Positions 50,642 through 58,587 of a DNA stretch of 64,000 nt are shown piece by piece; within the stretch, counting starts at the first letter, position 1; each line of letters opens with the position of its first letter. Source of the stretch: JAAYBQ01 sp035403465 (lineage in GTDB: Bacteria > Spirochaetota > UBA4802 > UBA5550); contig DAONFG010000009.1 of assembly GCA_035403465.1 (NCBI GenBank), forward strand, positions 1 to 64,000, given 5' to 3'. The notes under the pieces were generated by a model. It saw only the letters and a list, made by a program, of their open reading frames with translations, was not told where the DNA came from and searched no databases. Made by a program: the position numbers and the translations under genes.

Positions 50642-51772
50642 TCAGAGATTACAGCTCACAAGCTGCAGCAGCTCGCGGCAGTTCGCCGCGAGATCGCTGC
50701 TCCGCTTGAAGAGTCCGCCGCCCATGAGGTAAATTACATCTACGCCGTAAAATGAAGTCATCTCCGGTATATTCGTGAAGTTCATGCCGCCGCCAGGAGC
50801 GGGGAATATGCTTTTTATGTGCCCGGATTCACTTTTGCATTCATTTACTATATCAGAACATTCATCTTTTGTGAACGAGAAGCGTCCGCCGAAGTTGGGG
50901 TAGACAACTATATCAGCGCCAGCCATACGCATGAGCCTGCCGAGCAGCGCACCGTGCGTGAATCCCGATGCGCCTGAAAGGTACGGGCCGATGAAAGCCG
51001 GGTGACTCATTACCGGCAGGCCGAAGCTCTCGTCATCGGCAAGCTGTTTCATGACGTCGAATCCGGTTATTGCGGGTGAGATGAGTACTCCCCCTGCGCC
51101 ATGTTCCTTCGCGTAGAATGCCCGGTCTATAAGATCGTTCGACGGTGCGGTAATGTTCGGGAAGTAGAGTGTTTTACCTCCACACTTCGAGTTAGCCTCA
51201 TTGACGGCAAGGGCACAGGATGCTGCACGGTCCCTGAACCTGGAGAAGGGCTGATCCGATAAGCCGTGATCGTCCTTGATAATATCAATTCCGCCGCGTG
51301 TAAATTCAGCAGCCAGTCCTGCAAACTGAACAGCTGTCATCCCCATCGGCTTGATCGCGGAAGCGATAAGCGGCCTGCCATATACTTTAAGTATATCCCT
51401 GATGCCGTTCACTCCAAAACGCGCTCCCGGAAATCTTTTTGAAAATTCCGGCGGAAGCGTTATCTCCTCAATCACGATACCAGGTTTTAAACTTATGTTT
51501 CCGAAGATGACATTAAGGAACTGTGTGAACTCGAAGGCGGAAGTTTCGACAGCAAAACTTATTACGGCCCTGAACCTGTTATTTCCTGCAGCTGCGAATG
51601 ACTCGATCCTGCCGAAGATGTTCTTCCAGATGAAACTGTCAGTGACCAGCTCCTCGGGAAACTCAACGGTCTGTTCAATGCATATATCCTTTGCTGCCGC
51701 AAGGGCGTCTGCCTCGCTCCCTGTTAGTCTGTATGTTACGGTGAATCTTTCACCTGAAACTGTTCTTTTCAT
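50642..51772 (-). CDS. RuBisCO-like protein (form IV, RLP)
   Basis: A 376-residue member of the RuBisCO large-subunit superfamily. RFGVNGIRDILKVYGRPLIASAIKPMGMT contains Lys141 (spinach Lys175 site). GGIDIIKDDHG (Lys166 to His169) matches the carbamylated-Lys/Mg motif KDDE, with the last Glu replaced by His. Loop 6 reads YPNFGGRFSF in place of GKLEG, so the key Lys334 is absent. IFPAPGGGMN and YLMGGGLF form the phosphate sites. It will not fix CO2; RLPs act as enolases or decarboxylases in methionine salvage or sugar-acid routes. No mtn/mtnK genes or sugar-acid genes adjoin it, so the substrate is unknown. Confidence 0.9.
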   Translation of the reverse strand: MKRTVSGERFTVTYRLTGSEADALAAAKDICIEQTVEFPEELVTDSFIWKNIFGRIESFAAAGNNRFRAVISFAVETSAFEFTQFLNVIFGNISLKPGIVIEEITLPPEFSKRFPGARFGVNGIRDILKVYGRPLIASAIKPMGMTAVQFAGLAAEFTRGGIDIIKDDHGLSDQPFSRFRDRAASCALAVNEANSKCGGKTLYFPNITAPSNDLIDRAFYAKEHGAGGVLISPAITGFDVMKQLADDESFGLPVMSHPAFIGPYLSGASGFTHGALLGRLMRMAGADIVVYPNFGGRFSFTKDECSDIVNECKSESGHIKSIFPAPGGGMNFTNIPEMTSFYGVDVIYLMGGGLFKRSSDLAANCRELLQLVSCNL

Positions 51773-51782
51773 CAGTCCGATG

Positions 51783-52598
51783 TTATTTTGTATTAAAAAA
51801 GAACAGGTTTACTCCGCCGCTCCCTTCCCGGCCTTCTTCACTCTCGCTCTCAGCCTCTCTCTCTTTTATTTCTTTAGGGGTTCTGAGTTCTTTCAGTTTT
51901 TTTCTTATGCTTGTGAGGGTTGTCTTGTTGCCGCTTTCAATATTATCAAATGTACTGCTGTTTTTTTCGGTTACCGGTTTTACTTCTGCATCTTTTTCAA
52001 AAGCATCTGATTGTTTATTATTAAGTTCATTCTTAATCAGTTTTGAGTTTGCACCTGCAACTACCTGTTCATCCTTTTCGATTTCGATGGATTTATTCTG
52101 CCTGGTTGATTTCACCCGGACCTTGCCGTCAAGGCATGCAACGGTACTGGTTTTCCCGTTATCGATAACAAAAAATTCAGTGCCGCGAACCGCAGCTGTA
52201 CAGGTATTGGTTTTAACAACAAAGTCCTGGTCTTTCATAAGCTTGTTTTTAATTTTGAAAAAGCTCTTGCCTTTATTTAATGCGAGATATGTTTTTTCAA
52301 CATCGGTTTTTTTATCCCTTGTTAATGTTTCTATGGAAACTTCGGTGTTGCCGAAAACTTTTATTACATTTTCATCTATGTAAATTTCGCAGAGGGAGTT
52401 TTCTCCTTTTGTCCGGATTTTCATCCCCCTGTCAACAGGGATGCCTGCTGCAGCCGGCGTCTCCTTCCCGTCAGAGGAAATAATATAAACGCTTCCCGTG
52501 ACAAAATTCACAAGGCCTATCATGATCTTTTTTTCTGTTTTACTGCCACATCCATAGACAAGGAACATAACTATTAGTATTGAAATTATTCTTTTCAT
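51783..52598 (-). CDS. FecR-domain lipoprotein
   Basis: About 271 residues from the ATG at 52596-52598 (GGAG five bases upstream); a longer frame has no site. The lipobox is MFLVYGCGSK. The FecR-like domain follows: GSVYIISSDGKETPAAAGIPVDRGMKIRTKGENSLCEI, then GKSFFKIKN, VVKTNTCTAAVRGTEFFVI and VACLDGKVRV. Free FecR lipoproteins occur in spirochaetes and have unclear scaffold roles; no sigma factor or TonB receptor is next to it, so classical FecR signalling is unlikely. The C-terminal third is charged and low complexity. It ends 11 bases before the RLP gene. Confidence 0.85.
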   Translation of the reverse strand: MKRIISILIVMFLVYGCGSKTEKKIMIGLVNFVTGSVYIISSDGKETPAAAGIPVDRGMKIRTKGENSLCEIYIDENVIKVFGNTEVSIETLTRDKKTDVEKTYLALNKGKSFFKIKNKLMKDQDFVVKTNTCTAAVRGTEFFVIDNGKTSTVACLDGKVRVKSTRQNKSIEIEKDEQVVAGANSKLIKNELNNKQSDAFEKDAEVKPVTEKNSSTFDNIESGNKTTLTSIRKKLKELRTPKEIKEREAESESEEGREGSGGVNLFFFNTK

Positions 52599-52819
52599 AT
52601 TGACTCCATGGAAATAATAAATCAGATAATAAAATAGAGTTAAATTCCTGTCAATCAATAACCACGAAGAAATACTGCATCATGTTAACAAATAGTATGT
52701 ATTCATGCCTTGATATGGTAAGTCAGGTTTATCAGTTTGCTGTAAAATAAATTCCTTAAACAAAAAAATGTTTGCCCGTCTCCCGCTGTGTCCAATCATT
52801 GTCATGTACAGGTAATAGA

Positions 52820-54163
52820 ATGCGCCAGAGAAGATCCCCTCACACCCTTGGTCACGAAAGTATTGGTAAACTCCTGCTGGAGTATTCGCTCCCTGCCATA
52901 GTGGCAATGACCGCAACGTCAGTCTACAATATCATAGACCGGATTTTCATCGGTCAGGGTGTAGGTGCGCTTGCCATATCAGGCCTTGCGCTTACTCTCC
53001 CGTTTATGAATCTCGGCGTGGCGCTTGGTGCGCTCGTGGGTGCAGGTGCCGCGACCCTGGTTTCAATAAGGCTCGGAGAAAAGCGCGGTGACGAGGCTTC
53101 TCTCATCCTAGGAAACACGGTTGTTCTGAACATAATAATCAGCACACTTTACTCGATTGTCATGCTGATATTTCTGGATGAAATACTCTACCTTTTCGGT
53201 GCGAGCGCTGCTACGCTCCCTTATGCCAAAGAGTTCATGCAGATTATACTTATTGGTAATGTATTCCTCCATTCATATATGGGGCTCAACAGTATAATGC
53301 GCGCATCCGGGTATCCGGCAAAATCGATGTTTATCACTCTCTCCACTGTCGGCATTAATCTTCTCCTCGCGCCTCTCTTCATATTTATATTCAAATGGGG
53401 AATCCGGGGAGCTGCCTTTGCCACGGTAATCGCGCAGCTGATCGGGCTCGCGGTAACCCTGATCCATTTTATCAGGAGAAGCAGCTTCGTTCATTTTATG
53501 AAAGGCCATTTCGCACTTCATGCAGAGATTATACGCGCAATATTTTCAATCGGCATGTCTCCGTTTGTGATAAATGTATGCGCATGCCTGATTATAATTA
53601 TCATGAACCTCCAGCTGGTAAGGCATGGCGGTGATTATGCCGTGGGGGCTTATGGTATTATAAACTCGGTGCTCATGTGCGTTGTCATGATCATACTTGG
53701 CCTGACACAGGGGATGCAGCCTATAGCTGGCTACAACTACGGCGCGCTTCATTTCGACAGGGTGAAAACAGTTTTCAAGTACACTGTTATCGCCGGAACA
53801 TGTGTATCATCATCCGGGTTTATTCTGGGTGAACTCCTGCCGCGTCAGATTGCCTATGCGTTTACAGATAACGGTGAACTTGTTAATCTTTCTGTTACCG
53901 GTATGCGCATCGCAATGATAATGTTTCCTCTCGTGGGATTCCAGATGGTGACATCAAACTTCTTCCAGTCAATCGGCAGGGCAAAAATATCAATCGTGCT
54001 GACACTATCCAGGCAGGTATTTTTCCTGATACCATCCCTGCTGATTCTGCCGTCTCTGTTCGGGCTTATCGGGGTCTGGGCTGCAATGCCTGTAGCGGAC
54101 TTTTTTTCCAGCTGTATGACGTTTTTTATACTGAAGAGTCAGACAAAAAGGGTGCTGGCTTAA
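52820..54163 (+). CDS. MATE-family multidrug/Na+ exporter
   Basis: About 447 residues starting at ATG 52820 after AGGTAATAG. Twelve hydrophobic helices form two six-helix halves, with SLPAIVAMTATSVYNIIDRIFIGQGVG in the first and SIGMSPFVINVCACLIIIIMN in the second, and the usual QGMQPIAGYNYGA motif. MATE exporters move organic cations out in exchange for Na+ or H+; close relatives include MepA-like proteins. It is alone on its strand between convergent/divergent neighbours. The physiological substrate is unknown. Confidence 0.93.
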   Translation: MRQRRSPHTLGHESIGKLLLEYSLPAIVAMTATSVYNIIDRIFIGQGVGALAISGLALTLPFMNLGVALGALVGAGAATLVSIRLGEKRGDEASLILGNTVVLNIIISTLYSIVMLIFLDEILYLFGASAATLPYAKEFMQIILIGNVFLHSYMGLNSIMRASGYPAKSMFITLSTVGINLLLAPLFIFIFKWGIRGAAFATVIAQLIGLAVTLIHFIRRSSFVHFMKGHFALHAEIIRAIFSIGMSPFVINVCACLIIIIMNLQLVRHGGDYAVGAYGIINSVLMCVVMIILGLTQGMQPIAGYNYGALHFDRVKTVFKYTVIAGTCVSSSGFILGELLPRQIAYAFTDNGELVNLSVTGMRIAMIMFPLVGFQMVTSNFFQSIGRAKISIVLTLSRQVFFLIPSLLILPSLFGLIGVWAAMPVADFFSSCMTFFILKSQTKRVLA

Positions 54164-54194
54164 TAATCCTGGGGCAAGGTGATACTACGTGCGG

Positions 54195-56024
54195 TTATTC
54201 AATGTACATAGTCTCTATCAATTTGGCGTATCTTTCGTTTATGACCCGGCGCTTGACCTTCATGGACGGTGTAAGCTCACCGTTTTCCTGTGTCCAGGGC
54301 TCTTCCATTAAAATATATTTTTTAACCTGTTCCGAGCGTGAAAAGTTCCGCTGGTGGTAGTCGATTTCCTTTTTAAAAAGTATCCTGATCCTTTCGTGTG
54401 CAAGCAGCTCTTTCCTGTCGCTGCATGTTAAGTCCCTTCGCTTTGCCCATTCATCCAGCGCTTCGAAATCAGGCACTACCAAAGCTGTGAGATGTTTTCT
54501 TCCATCTCCGATTACCGCAGCCTGCTCAATGTATTTTGAGTACATCAGGTTCATCTCGATATTCAGGGGTGATATGTTTTTGCCTGCGGATGTTATGATT
54601 ATATCCTTTTTTCTTCCGCTGATGTGCAGGTATTCATGATCATCAAAGTATCCCAGGTCCCCGGTTTTAAAATAACCGTCTTCTGTGAACGCTTCCGCAG
54701 TTGATATTTCATCGTTGAAGTAACCCTTCATTACCTGGGGTCCTTTTATCAGTATTTCACCATCCCCGGATATTCGCACATCTGTACCATCGACCACTTT
54801 GCCTACAGCACCGGTCTTGATGAAATCAGGTCTGATTGCGCTTACCACGGGTGATGTCTCGGTTAGACCATAACCTTCAATTATCCGGATGTCGATGCAC
54901 ATGAAAAACCTTGCTATTTCTGCTGACAGGGAATTCCCCCCTGATATCGCAAAACGAAGGCGGTCCATGCCTATATTGTTTTTTATCCGCGAGAAGACAA
55001 GCTTTGACGCAATGGCATATATAAATGCGAATATCCCTTTACGCTCGGTATCATGGGTCAGGTAGTGAATATTTTTTTCACCGATTTTCATGGCAGCCCG
55101 GAAAATTAAACGACGCACCGGGTTAGATTCACGGACACGCTGCTGCACCGCGTGGTATATTTTTTCGAACATGCGTGGTACTGACACAAATGATGTGGGC
55201 CTGACAGTCTTAAGGTCATCAAGAAGCGTTGAGATGTCTTCGGCAAATGAGACCTTGGTGTTGCTGCTGATTGCCAGGTAGTATCCGCCCATTCTTTCAA
55301 GTGCATGCGACAGCGGTAAAAAGGAGAGGAAGTCATGCTTGATCGACAACTTGTTTTTGTAATGCTCATGTACCTGGCGGACGTTTGATATCAGGTTGCC
55401 GTGAGTAAGCATCACCCCCTTGGGGTCTCCCGTAGTGCCCGATGTGTATATGATAGTAGCCAGGTCATCGTGTGTAATTGTTTTTATAGCCTCGTCAAGG
55501 TCGATCATGGGAAGTTTCATTGATCCTTCAGCGATGGCCTGGCTGAATGTAAGCATCATCGGATCGCCTGTATCCTTTTCGTCGAATAAAACAATTTTTT
55601 CCAGGTGCGGCAGTTTATCTTTTACCGATAAAATTTTTTCAGCCTGTTCCATGTCGCCGGCAAAACATATCCTGGCCATGGAATGTGAAAGTATATAGCA
55701 TGCCTCAGATGCGGTGTTAGTGGAATATACCGGTACATCGACAACTCCCGCAAGAAGAGACGCCATGTCAGCTACCCACAACTCGTAGCGGGTGCCTGAA
55801 AAAATTGCTGCCCTGTCTCCGCGCTTAAGTCCCGCATGAACAAGCCAGGCGGTCATGCAGTGCACCAGTTCACCCATCTCCCTCCATGAGACATCATGGT
55901 AAGCATTGTTTATCTTGTATGCAATGCAAGCCTCGCCCGAATTGTCCCGAACCCTTCCCAGAAAAATTTCGCATACTGAATTTTCTGTAATCTCGTGGAC
56001 CTCTGAGTGTGTCCTGCTGCTCAT
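54195..56024 (-). CDS. long-chain acyl-CoA synthetase (AMP-binding)
   Basis: A 609-residue ANL-superfamily ligase. The P-loop TIIYTSGTTGDPKGVMLTHGN, the FLPLSHALERMGGYY segment, GYGLTETSPVVSAIRP and the hinge YFKTGDLGYFDDHEYLHISGRKKDIIITSAGKNISPLNIE mark a FadD/FAA1-like enzyme that loads fatty acids onto CoA via the acyl-AMP. The size fits the eukaryote-like long-chain class of bacteria. Only six bases separate it from the upstream reductase-like gene on the same strand, so the two probably act in one pathway. Confidence 0.93.
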   Translation of the reverse strand: MSSRTHSEVHEITENSVCEIFLGRVRDNSGEACIAYKINNAYHDVSWREMGELVHCMTAWLVHAGLKRGDRAAIFSGTRYELWVADMASLLAGVVDVPVYSTNTASEACYILSHSMARICFAGDMEQAEKILSVKDKLPHLEKIVLFDEKDTGDPMMLTFSQAIAEGSMKLPMIDLDEAIKTITHDDLATIIYTSGTTGDPKGVMLTHGNLISNVRQVHEHYKNKLSIKHDFLSFLPLSHALERMGGYYLAISSNTKVSFAEDISTLLDDLKTVRPTSFVSVPRMFEKIYHAVQQRVRESNPVRRLIFRAAMKIGEKNIHYLTHDTERKGIFAFIYAIASKLVFSRIKNNIGMDRLRFAISGGNSLSAEIARFFMCIDIRIIEGYGLTETSPVVSAIRPDFIKTGAVGKVVDGTDVRISGDGEILIKGPQVMKGYFNDEISTAEAFTEDGYFKTGDLGYFDDHEYLHISGRKKDIIITSAGKNISPLNIEMNLMYSKYIEQAAVIGDGRKHLTALVVPDFEALDEWAKRRDLTCSDRKELLAHERIRILFKKEIDYHQRNFSRSEQVKKYILMEEPWTQENGELTPSMKVKRRVINERYAKLIETMYIE

Positions 56025-56029
56025 TGTGA

Positions 56030-57184
56030 TTATACCATGGCTCCTGAATTTTCCTGATCAACAGCATGGGCTTCCGGGATGTTTTTTTCGCCAAAATCTG
56101 TTTCCTTCGCAAAACGGAAACAGTTGCTGATAAAACGCCTTGTGTCGGGTAGCGAAATACCCGATCCCTCAAGCGCCAGCCTGGTTGCACTGGTGCTGTA
56201 CTGCGGGCTCATGTCCCATACATATGGTTCAAAGGCGCTGAATGTCTTTATAACTTTTTTGTACAGGCCTGGTTTCATGAAGCGGAAAACCGGGCTGATT
56301 ATTACGCGCCAGACCGATGCCGGAATTACCTTTGTTTTTTTTCCGAATTCGTCTGTTACCAAAGGCAGAAGGCTCCTGAGCCTGACGTTTCCTTCAGGGC
56401 CCGCTGCCAGGGGGAAGCACTTGCCTATATTATTCTCGTTACCTGACAGGTGAACTATTGCTTTTGCAACAAAGTCAACAGGCACTATGTCCAGGCGCGT
56501 CCTTGTGTTCAGAGGTATGGCCGGGATATTCCATGTAAGAAAAAGTTTCAGAATCGGGTAGATGACGTTTCGCGGTTTTGCCCTTCCTGATTCAGAGAGT
56601 CCAACTATTATGGACGGTCGGTAGATGATCACCGGGAGGTCTTTCATATTTTCACGCATAAATTTTTCTGCTTCATATTTGCTCTGCTCGTATGTGTTCT
56701 TGAATCCGTACCTGTCTGTGAGGTCAGTCTCTTTCGCTACTCCCCTGCGTCTGCCTGCCACGAAGCAGGTGCCGACATATGCCAGATGAGAGAAATCTTC
56801 GTTCTTTACATGGCATTGTTTTGCAAATTTTACGATATTTTTTGTTCCCCCGACGTTGGTTTTTCTTATGGCCTCAATTGCCTGGTTAAAGCGCACATCA
56901 GCTGCACTGTGTATAATGTGGGTAACCTCATTTGTCAGGAGGTCATATGTTTCTGCATCCATGCCCAGGTTGTCGCTTCCCAGGTCCCCTTCAACTGCCA
57001 TGATAGCGCCAGTATCCTTTATCCCGCTTTCGGCGCAGATTTTTTTCAGCCGTTCATCCGGTGAGCCCGATTTATTACCGCGGATCATGCAGTAAATACG
57101 GTTTTCCCTGTTTTGGGAAAGAAGGGCCATGATCTCTTCCCCCAGGAATCCGGTTACACCTGTGATAAAATAAACATTTTTCAT
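56030..57184 (-). CDS. fatty acyl-CoA/thioester reductase-like NAD-binding protein (extended SDR)
   Basis: About 384 residues from the ATG at 57182-57184, behind AGAGGTAAATCA. YFITGVTGFLGEEIMALL is the NAD(P) loop, HSAADVRFNQAIEAIRKTNVGGT follows, and TYEQSKYEAE carries the Tyr-x3-Lys pair. The NAD_binding_4 domain is that of male-sterility/fatty acyl-CoA reductases and carboxylic-acid/thioester reductases. No second C-terminal 'sterile' domain is evident. Paired with acyl-CoA synthetase, it may reduce acyl-CoA to an aldehyde or alcohol for ether lipids or waxes; this is inference. Confidence 0.8.
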   Translation of the reverse strand: MKNVYFITGVTGFLGEEIMALLSQNRENRIYCMIRGNKSGSPDERLKKICAESGIKDTGAIMAVEGDLGSDNLGMDAETYDLLTNEVTHIIHSAADVRFNQAIEAIRKTNVGGTKNIVKFAKQCHVKNEDFSHLAYVGTCFVAGRRRGVAKETDLTDRYGFKNTYEQSKYEAEKFMRENMKDLPVIIYRPSIIVGLSESGRAKPRNVIYPILKLFLTWNIPAIPLNTRTRLDIVPVDFVAKAIVHLSGNENNIGKCFPLAAGPEGNVRLRSLLPLVTDEFGKKTKVIPASVWRVIISPVFRFMKPGLYKKVIKTFSAFEPYVWDMSPQYSTSATRLALEGSGISLPDTRRFISNCFRFAKETDFGEKNIPEAHAVDQENSGAMV

Positions 57185-57289
57185 TGATTTACCTCTGTAT
57201 TTGATAATAAAAACCGGCAGGTCGGTATTTTGCCGGCAAATACGGAAAAATGTCAATAAAGTTTATTTGGAATACAGGTAAATATACCG

Positions 57290-57312
57290 GAATAGGGGTC
57301 AGAGCCCTTGTT
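57290..57312. repeat. short REP/RAYT-like fragment
   Basis: The motif AATAGGGGTCAGAGCCC resembles ends of REP elements linked to REP-associated transposases. No transposase is present. The surrounding 295-base gap (57185-57479) also holds a TTGACA at 57349 before the CsgG-like gene but no clear -10. Confidence 0.35.
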
Positions 57313-57479
57313 TACTAAATCAGCTGCATGGACAGGACGAACTTTAACTTGACAAATATTTAAATACGAAGAATTACTTAGTCATCAAGTCTGATCCAGA
57401 CAGGGGTATTTCTTCATTCATCCAACCGGCAGGATTACTGAAAAGCTGCTGGGAAATTCTGCATGGAGCGTTTTTTATC

Positions 57480-58052
57480 ATGAAAAAAATTATTCTGCTC
57501 GCATCTTCTGTTATACTCGCGCTCACATTCTCTACCGGCTGCTGCATGCAGAGCTGTATTGACACAATGATGAGTATTAACTACGGGCCCATTACTGTTA
57601 TACTGAACAAGAAGTTTGACCAGTCAAAAATTAAGCGCATTGCCGCTTTCCCCTTTGATGACAGCGGATATTCAGGCTTTGATAAGGGAAGCGGCGCCAC
57701 TGTATCAGACTGGTTTGCAGTTGAACTTCTCAAAACAGGGTACTATGAAGTAATAGAAAGAAACCAGGTTGAAAAGATTCTGAAGGAGCAGATGTTCCAG
57801 CAGACCGGAATTGTTGATGTTGATACAGCAGTGAAGGCTGGCAGGATTCTCGGTGTGCAGGGACTGCTCATGGGTTCAGCAGGCGGTACATCCGGCGCAT
57901 TTACGGTAGTAGTAAAACTTATAGATGTTGAAACAGGCAACACCGCATGGTCTGTTGTGTATGAAACCAATCATCCCAAGAGGGCAGTGCCTGTGTTGAA
58001 AGTGGAACTGGATAAGTACTACGCTGAAAAATCAGGGACCAAAACAAAATAA
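57480..58052 (+). CDS. CsgG/LpoB-like lipoprotein
   Basis: A 190-residue predicted lipoprotein (FSTGCCMQSC, lipobox Cys near residue 21). The mature part shows the CsgG-type fold: RIAAFPFDDSGYSG, VSDWFAVELLKTGYYEVIERNQVEKILKEQMFQQTG, AGRILGVQGLLMG and VVVKLIDVETGNTAWS. Family members form the curli pore (CsgG) or activate penicillin-binding proteins (LpoB), or are simple outer-membrane lipoproteins. No other curli gene is nearby, so LpoB- or DUF799-like function is as likely. Confidence 0.8.
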   Translation: MKKIILLASSVILALTFSTGCCMQSCIDTMMSINYGPITVILNKKFDQSKIKRIAAFPFDDSGYSGFDKGSGATVSDWFAVELLKTGYYEVIERNQVEKILKEQMFQQTGIVDVDTAVKAGRILGVQGLLMGSAGGTSGAFTVVVKLIDVETGNTAWSVVYETNHPKRAVPVLKVELDKYYAEKSGTKTK

Positions 58053-58121
58053 TAACCTGCTTATTGTTTACACCAGCCTGCTGTTCCGTATCTGAGGCAA
58101 CAGAGGCAGGTGCCTGAACAT

Positions 58122-58505
58122 CTATTTTTCTATTATCTCCCTTGTCTTCTCAACTGTGAATTTAACAAGGAACAGTTTCTTCTCCGCGGCTGTACCGTCC
58201 TTTCCGTGGTGTTTCCTGAATTTATCTATCTCGGCCGGGTTATCTGTCTCGCCCTTTTTTTTAAGGTAAATCCTTATCCCTTTTGACTTTGATCCCTCTT
58301 CGAGAAAAAGGTAGGCTGCGCGAGGATTGGTCTGAAGATTGGCATGGCTTACGCGGTCGTTCATGATCAGCGCGAAAACATCACCTTCAATAAAATGGGG
58401 CTTGCCGTACACTGCGGCGTTTACGTTACCCGTGCTGTCGCAGGTCGAGAGCACGGCGAGGCCTGAAGTTTTTTCGAAGTATGCTTTCAGTTCTGTAATG
58501 TTCAT
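58122..58505 (-). CDS. pyridoxamine 5'-phosphate oxidase-fold protein
   Basis: A 127-residue single-domain flavin-binding-type protein. GLAVLSTCDSTGNVNAAVYGKPHFIEGDVFALIMNDRVSHANLQTNPRAAYLFLEEG is the split-barrel pattern of the PNPOx-like family; the rest (GIRIYLKKKGETDN, KLFLVKFTVEKT) completes the barrel. Such small proteins bind FMN, F420 or haem, and their substrates vary. It converges with the CsgG-like gene and lies downstream of the hybrid kinase gene. The function is not assigned. Confidence 0.85.
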   Translation of the reverse strand: MNITELKAYFEKTSGLAVLSTCDSTGNVNAAVYGKPHFIEGDVFALIMNDRVSHANLQTNPRAAYLFLEEGSKSKGIRIYLKKKGETDNPAEIDKFRKHHGKDGTAAEKKLFLVKFTVEKTREIIEK

Positions 58506-58587
58506 GTTTTATTATCCTTTATCAAATATTACTACTGCAGTGTGCCCGCTGTTTAAAAATGCAGGCGCTGTTTATAAGTGGAGTGCA

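Noticed and set aside
50642..51772. Functional CO2-fixing RuBisCO
   Set aside because: Loop-6 lysine and the metal-ligand Glu are missing, no phosphoribulokinase gene is nearby, and the protein is short.
51351..52010. 219-residue plus-strand ORF
   Set aside because: Antisense shadow of the RuBisCO-like and FecR genes; Ser/Leu/Phe-rich composition and no family motif.
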